A stretch of 64,000 bases of DNA from Parasponia andersonii (Eukaryota; Streptophyta; Magnoliopsida; Rosales; Cannabaceae), in contig JXTB01000132.1 in NCBI GenBank assembly GCA_002914805.1, forward strand, positions 405,303-469,302, read 5' to 3'. Shown piece after piece: positions 57,758-64,000 of this stretch. Within the stretch, counting starts at the first letter, position 1. Every line of letters begins with the position of its first letter. The translations under genes and the position numbers were made by a program. The notes below the pieces were generated by a model, which searched no databases, was not told where the DNA came from, and was given only the letters and a program-made list of their open reading frames with translations.

Positions 57758-58980
57758 CTTAAAAGCATGCCAAGCCATTTTTCAGAACTAAAAGGAAAAT
57801 ATATTTCCTACAACCTATAGAATTGTGATTTTGGCCGGTCTACTACCTTTTGTACGTGGAAGCTGTATTGTACTCAGTTGAATGAAGAACTGTGAGTTCA
57901 GTTACATGTATCCTTGTTGTCCCTGCCTCATTGTCTGTGAAATTGACTAAATCTTACAGCAATTAGTTGGGAGCTGTAGATAATTTATGTCTATATGAGA
58001 ATATATAAGTTTGTATTAAATATAGTCAATGTGGCGGTGGCCAACTAACTAATGCAAAAATTGTACGCCTGAGTTCGTACTATCTCATTGGCTGCTATCA
58101 AGGACTTGGGCAAAACCATTAAAATGACAGGCAAAAAGTGTGGCAAAAATTCTATTGCTCAATTATGCAGCAAAAAGCACACGTTCGTCCTAATTTGATT
58201 TTTTATTATTAGTTCCACAAATGATTGAGTTCTCAAGGTTTTCTTAATTCAATGTTTAGAATATTTGATTAAACGTTGTTAAGCTAACAAATTGGAGTTG
58301 GATAGGAGTGGTCACTCCCGAAGCATCCTAAGGCATTTGTCAAGAATAAATTACCTAATCCCTTTCTAAGATCTACGATATACCATTACACCTTCCCTTC
58401 AATTAATTTTTATTAACATGGACATATTTTTTGTAATCTCATTTCGCTTTAGTATGTCACTTTTTTTTTAATTATTTTTTTTCCTCTTTACTTGACGCCA
58501 TCGAATAACTATATCAAATGAGTGTACATTTTTTTTTTGGAAAAGGAGTTTTCAAAATTTTAAAGTGGAATTCTCCGCCAAAAGTTAACAACTAATTTTG
58601 GATCAAACGGGCTAAAAAATTGTAAAATAGACGGCTGTTCTGTGGATTGATCTTATATGTTTCCCTTCAAATTATCTCTCTTTTTACTCTAAAATTTTTT
58701 AAACTTCTATTCTTTTTGTGCTTCCGTCAAATTTTCCTATATAACTTGAAGATTTTTTTGGTTCTAGTAGTTTATTTTTAAAAAAAAATCGAAAGTAGAA
58801 AATCTTTAAAAAAAATTAAGTTAGAAAATTAAAAAAAAAAAAAAACAAAAAAATATAAAAGTAATTTGGAAAGGAGTTGAGGGCGTCCATTCCATATGGA
58901 TACATCGAGTCATCGACGAAAGGCACTACTTGGAAACTTCAAAACTGAAAAGAGAGGTCAAATGACACGAGTAACATAAC
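57758..58980. other. NDC80 3' UTR and intergenic DNA
   Basis: The first few hundred bases are probably the NDC80 3' UTR, though I see no canonical AATAAA at the expected place. From about 58190 to 58860 the DNA is AT-rich, with poly-A and poly-T runs and no gene. The last 100 bp become less AT-rich and lead into the next transcript. Confidence 0.5.
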
Positions 58981-59178
58981 CAGATAGAGCGTCCTATCCA
59001 CGCTCCCTCACCAGCGCGTCAGATACCCACAAGTTCAGCATTTTGAGGCCCCACGTTTCTCATCTCTCTCTCTCTCTCTCTCTGTGTCTAAAATCGTCAA
59101 ACTAGCTCAGCGAGCGAGTTGGGCTTAGAAATAACTCGAACTCTCCTAAAATCTCCTCCATCCCACCATTAACCCCGA

Positions 59179-59215
<37 letters not shown>

Positions 59216-62200
59216 ACTTTCTCTCTCTTAATTCTCGCGAATACGAACTGGGAACCATTTTCACTGAATTCGATTCATCTCCCGCCTTCGACTCCCTCGC
59301 TTTCTCTCTCTCTGTGGTTCAGTTTCGTTGGCCGTACTGTTTGGTTTCCGAGAATTTGGAGGAAAACCCCAAAAAAAAAGCGGAAAAAGAAATTAAAGGT
59401 CTTTCATTTGGAATTTATTCCGACACTTTTTCACTCTCTCTCTCTGTAAATTTTTTTTATTAGGTTTTGAATTCAATCGCTTCCGAGTCGAGAAAAAGTT
59501 TATTCTCAATCTCAACCTCAACCTCAACAGCTTTTTTTTTTTTAAAAAAATTTCCCACGATTTTGCTTTATCTCTTTATCTCTGTCTTTTTTTTTTAATT
59601 TGAATAATTAACATTTTCTGGATCCTTGGTTGCTTAGAGAGGCCAAGGCCATGTGCGTAGCTTCACTTCTGATCATTATTATTATTTTTTTATTATATTA
59701 AATAATAATCAAAGTGTGTTGTTGCGTGATTCCTCAGTCGAGCTCCTAATCCCATTTTTTTTTTAATTAAGAATCTATACAAGTCTCTGACTCCATATCT
59801 TATTCTTGTGAATTTCATTTCAGATGCACTTTACTCTCTCCAACTAACTCATTTTGGATCCAGATTCGCTCTATCTCCGAGGAAGGTTAGGAATTTTGGT
59901 TCCATTTTCAAAAGTAACATCTGGGATTCATCGCCCCTAATCACATTTTTCTATGTACTCTTCTAATTATTGATGAAATTGATTGTGTTTGGCTCGATTA
60001 AATCGTACGGGGTATCTCAATCTTGCCAAATTGTCCCTTTTTGGGCATGAATTTTGTTATTTTTTCTTGGGTAATTTCTTTAAGCACAATTCAATTACTT
60101 GTGAATGTTCTCTTTGACCATTTCTTAAGCACAATCCTGTGTTTTGTTTAGATTTACAATGTTGGGGAATGGGACATTTATATTTCAAACTTTAGAAATC
60201 TTTTCTTCGTTCTATGGTTGCTGAAAATTGCAGAATATGGAGAATTGTACTTGGTAAAATTTTGGGATGGTGCCTAGTTTTTGTAATTCTGGTTCACTTA
60301 GCACAGAAAGGTATCATAGCTTGTTGTAAACCTGATATAACAAATAAACTAAGGGAAACTAATTTTTGGGTAAAGTATAACTGAAAGAATGCAGTTAGGG
60401 ATTAATGTAAGAACACTGATGGAGATGCAGAGAGGGCGAAAGAAATGCTTGAGATACCACATCCTAGTAATTGGATCTTTATAATTCAAAAGCTAGGGCA
60501 TAACTATTTCTTCTTCCCATCAGACTGTTCTCTTTTTTGTTCCCTCGTAGTTGCCTGTAATTTGTCTTTGTTAACCACATGTGGAGCCATTTCACAGTCT
60601 GTTGGGAAACTTGTGCTTTTGTGCTAATCTTGTCAGGATTCGTTAATGGATTTGAAAGATCAGGAAACAATATCTGTTATTTAAACAATTGTTGTTGATT
60701 ACTTGATTAGTCAATTTATTCAAAACACTAAATTGTATTGGTAATTGGCTTTCTATGTCTTAAAATTTTACGGGAAACTAATCCATCTCCAGAACAGTTA
60801 GTGTGGATTCAGTCTCATCAATCCTGCTTCCCTTTGAATCCTTTCAGATATATGTCATCTTTTGCAGATTAAATTGAATTTTTACCTTGAGTTATTGCAT
60901 TTGGATTATTAAAACGTCTGTTGCTTTGCTGATTAAAAAATTGAAACCTTTTTCATGTTTAGTTCGCTGCTGTTAAACTTGCAAAGTCTTAGAAAATATT
61001 TATTAATTACGGTTTTTGGGACTCTCAGGGACCTTAGAATTTCTTTGGCTTTTTTCCAGGTATTTAAGTTTGGTGGTTAAGTAGTATTCCTCCCCCCAAA
61101 AACCCAAAAAAAAATAATAATAATATCATTAAGTATTTTTTTAGGCACCTTTTTTTTTTAAATTTCTTCTAGTATTCCTCATGCTAATTAAAGAGTTCCT
61201 TATTAGGACTAATCAGCCCAGCAGTTGGCACCTTTTTTTTTGTTTTTTTTTTTGAGTCAATTGGCTACAGCCCTTATTTCATGGTTTTCTGTTTGTCAAG
61301 CAAGGCTGCTTCTGTTTTTTGTTTTGGTGATGGGAACAGCATCCTTAAGGGATGGTCTCAATGAACCTAAATTTGTGTTGCCATATCTCTTCAGCTATAT
61401 GAAGACATCTACACTGGATGTGGTCAGGTAAGCTTGGGAGGGCCAAATTTCTTTTTCTTTTTTCAATTAGTTGCCAAGTTGGTAGTCTGTCTGTAAATAT
61501 ATATTTTTTTTTGGTGAATGGATTTTTATCCATATCGTGTGCTCGTGTATTTTATTTAAAGCATTGAGATTTATAGGGAATATTCTATGTTTTCATGCAT
61601 TTTGTTTTGTAGTTCTTCTCCCTTGTGAATATCTGAATTGTTTCTTTGCATTTTGTAGCTTTTCTCATTGTTAAGGGTTTCTAAGAATTCTTTTTATAAT
61701 GTTATGTCTTCCTCTTCATTAGGATATAAAATATAAGTACATTTTTTATGGAGTGGGCCTTAGAGTGTAGTTCACACAAGTAATTGGGGATACTTTTGGA
61801 AGATCCCTTTATGTACCTGATTTTTTTTTTCTAGGAGTAGAAATAAGAGGATTTCGGAGAATACTGAGTTGTTTCAGAGTTTTACCACATTTTGGACTTC
61901 TGATCTTTTGGCTAGAGAGGCAATTTTTCTTGTCCTAGATTCGTACATTGATTTCTTGATAGAATAACATTGTAGAAGGATTTGTTTCAACGAATTTAAG
62001 CATGGTTTTGGTATAGTATACTTTTTGGTCATCATCAATTGATCAAGATAACTTGTTGGGAACACCAAATGGTCAGCTGTTGACCCTTCAGGTTTCTGTC
62101 TTATTAATAACTAGTTGACATCCATTGCAACTCAAATAGCTTAATCATGCATTTCCTCAACCAATTATTTTAGCCTCCTAATTTTTATTTAGGTTTCAGG

Positions 62201-64000
62201 GAAATGGTGCTGCAAATTGGTTACGACTTTTAAAGCATAACCTGTTGTTTTCGACTTATTTGAAGTCCAGAATCTCTGGAAAAGTATGAGTAGATTTATA
62301 GTCGAAGAATTTATCTGGGATAAAGTAACATGTTGAGTGATCTTAAAAAGAAGTATACAAATTGAGCAGTTTGTAAGTTTCTTTACATCCATGGGAGACA
62401 TTCCAGTTGACAGCGTCACAAATAATTGGCTGCAGGCATATTGCACCCTATGCCAATCTCTCCAGGCATCCTTTTTGTGCATGGTATATAGCTGCTGTAA
62501 CATATTTTTAGCGATTTGAATTTTCAATGGTGATGGCTTTAGTTAACCTAAAATATTTTACTTATTTTTGCGCTCTCTCAGCCCGCCTAAAAAATAAGCA
62601 CATGCAATATCTGTTTTTTATTTGAAAAGATCACTTTCTTTTCCTCCTATGAAATTGGATAATTGAGTATAATCCATCTTCCAATGCTTCGTGTTTCGCA
62701 TCCCAAACTCAACACATTTCACGTGCATTTTTTCTCCTTTGGAGTCATCATGTTATCCTATTGCTATCCCTATCTAACCCCTTAAATGCTGTAAAATAGT
62801 TAAATCTGTTCTTTTGGATAGTCTTACATGCTTGCTTTTCTTGGATTCGCTCATGCTGAGATGGTTATCATGACATACATTGTTCTCATGTTACCATGAT
62901 AATTAACCGCTAGGTTACTTCTGTTTCACTCTTGTTGCCATGCCTTAGTTTAGTGTTGTCCTTTTTGGGAAAATTAGAAGCTTGTAAGGCTCTGTTTGGA
63001 ACTTGGATTTTTGGAGGGAAAGGAAAAAAAAAATTACGAAGGATTTTATTTTCTCTTGTTTTGATTCAAATAAAAAGTGAAAGAAATTTTTTCAAGAAAA
63101 ATGAAAGTTAAACTTGATGTCATTTTTTAGTATATAGAATTTGGATATATTAATTAGTAAAGCCAAAAGTGTCAAAATAAAGTTCTCTAAAATTGTAGGA
63201 GAAAAACTTTCCTCTTTCTTTTTCCTTGATTTTTTCCCTACAATAATTTTTTCCTCTAAAATCCAGGTTCCAAATGGATCCTAAAGGTTAGCAACCTGAC
63301 CAAGATGGTAAGATTTGATAGGGTGATGTGATGCCACATCAAGAGACGAAAGCATTAGATCTCTTTTCTCTGTAGTTAAGATATGTAGTCCTTATCTTCT
63401 GTTCAGAATTATTCTTGTTATAACAAGAAGTATTGATGCCATCGCTTTTACTTTTTTATTTGTTTCCTCCTAACGTCTGCTGCAAGAGATGGACTTATTG
63501 AATTGGATGGCAAAAGCTGAAATAGAAAACAAACACCTTCCGCTCTTTATTATATTTTACATTGGGTTATTTGCAGTGAGTGCCTTACCCCGGAAATAAT
63601 ATCTCTTGTAGTTCTGGCTTTCAGCACTGGTCCAGTGGGCACTTCATCAGTTAGTTTTTTTCTTTCTGGCTCATCTTGTATCTTTGTGGCTTTTCTTGTT
63701 AGCCTGTTGCACTCTCTTCTGTCCTTTAATCCTGATGCTAGCTATAATGGTTCATTGTATGTTTCAATGAGTATTTTCTTAAATCATCTTCCTATGGTTT
63801 ACCCTGGTGGGATAGCCTCCATGATTTATTTTGTTCATGTGGTCTGTAAAATGATTTCCTTAGGCTTACTATTTAACTTTTTGTTTCTAGGGCTTTGATA
63901 GTACTAAGTTTTAGGGCAAAATAATCCCTTTTACCATGAATTTTAGAAGCTAAGAAATTACTGGAACTGAATCGACAGTGGCTAATTTTGTTTAGAATCA
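58980..64000 (+). other. Probable leader and introns of an unidentified gene
   Basis: From about 59040 the sequence is CT-rich with long CT runs, as in many plant 5' UTRs, followed by several kb of T-rich DNA typical of plant introns on the plus strand. A possible donor (AAGGTTAGG) lies near 59885. One candidate coding exon ends at 61430 before GGTAAGC (frame SLRDGLNEPKFVLPYLF), and another stretch near 63570-63650 reads ECLTPEIISLVVLAFS. I recognise neither protein, and both may be chance. The gene would continue beyond the right edge. It could also be a long non-coding transcript. Confidence 0.35.
59061..59210. repeat. CT microsatellites in a probable 5' UTR
   Basis: Two pure CT runs of about 20-28 bp lie at about 59061-59082 and 59183-59210. 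Further shorter runs lie at about 59220-59320 and 59434-59445. CT runs near transcription starts are common in plant genes. Confidence 0.85.

Noticed and set aside
61225-61431. Short membrane-protein gene
   Set aside because: The hydrophobic start is translated from a poly-T tract. At most the last 100 bp could be an exon of a larger gene.
63635-63898. Open frame with hydrophobic segments near the right edge
   Set aside because: It is T-rich, intron-like sequence whose hydrophobicity follows from composition. There is no domain or supporting splice context.

Overview
This window is nuclear DNA of a flowering plant, probably a eudicot. It is AT-rich and packed with nested LTR-retrotransposon fossils of Ty3-gypsy and Ty1-copia type. 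It also carries hAT and MULE DNA transposons and a tRNA-derived SINE. One host gene is clear: the outer-kinetochore gene NDC80, with plant-type GT-AG introns. Nothing suggests bacterial or organellar DNA.

Layout. 1-9633: a minus-strand LTR element, running off the left edge, sits inside the 3' LTR of a minus-strand chromodomain Ty3-gypsy element (Tekay type), which itself sits in a hAT transposon (9634-12033). 12034-13480: unassigned DNA with a SINE. 13480-23727: a Ty1-copia element whose 3' LTR is split by a long-LTR Ty3-gypsy element (17455-23256). 24400-43032: a degenerate AT-rich satellite that hosted several insertions, namely a second long-LTR gypsy element, a Retand-like non-autonomous LTR element (34297-40811) with a spliced antisense gene, and a solo LTR (41085-42750). 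29746-33860 holds a MULE transposase fragment and the 3' part of an Athila-like element. 43033-50790 is the 5' part of a gypsy element, joined to the N-terminal part of a MULE (50788 to about 53290). 54251-57757 is NDC80. 58980-64000 looks like the CT-rich leader and introns of a further gene that I could not identify.

Main finding. The gypsy fragments at 25182-29747 (minus) and 43033-50790 (plus), and the MULE fragments at 29746-30335 (plus) and 50788-53290 (minus), are the halves of one gypsy element and one MULE. They were split by an inversion of about 21 kb (29746-50790). Both breakpoints carry inverted duplications of matched length, about 329 bp of integrase and 243 bp of MULE, with similar divergence (about 5-6 percent by hand count). 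This is the signature of staggered breaks with fill-in. Re-inverting the interval restores a gypsy element of about 12 kb with a near-perfect 5-bp target duplication, an unbroken MULE order, and one consistent satellite polarity.

The only gene I expect to work is NDC80, which lies just beyond the last transposon remnant with a short upstream region. All identities come from reading the sequence by eye. Divergences and boundaries are hand estimates.
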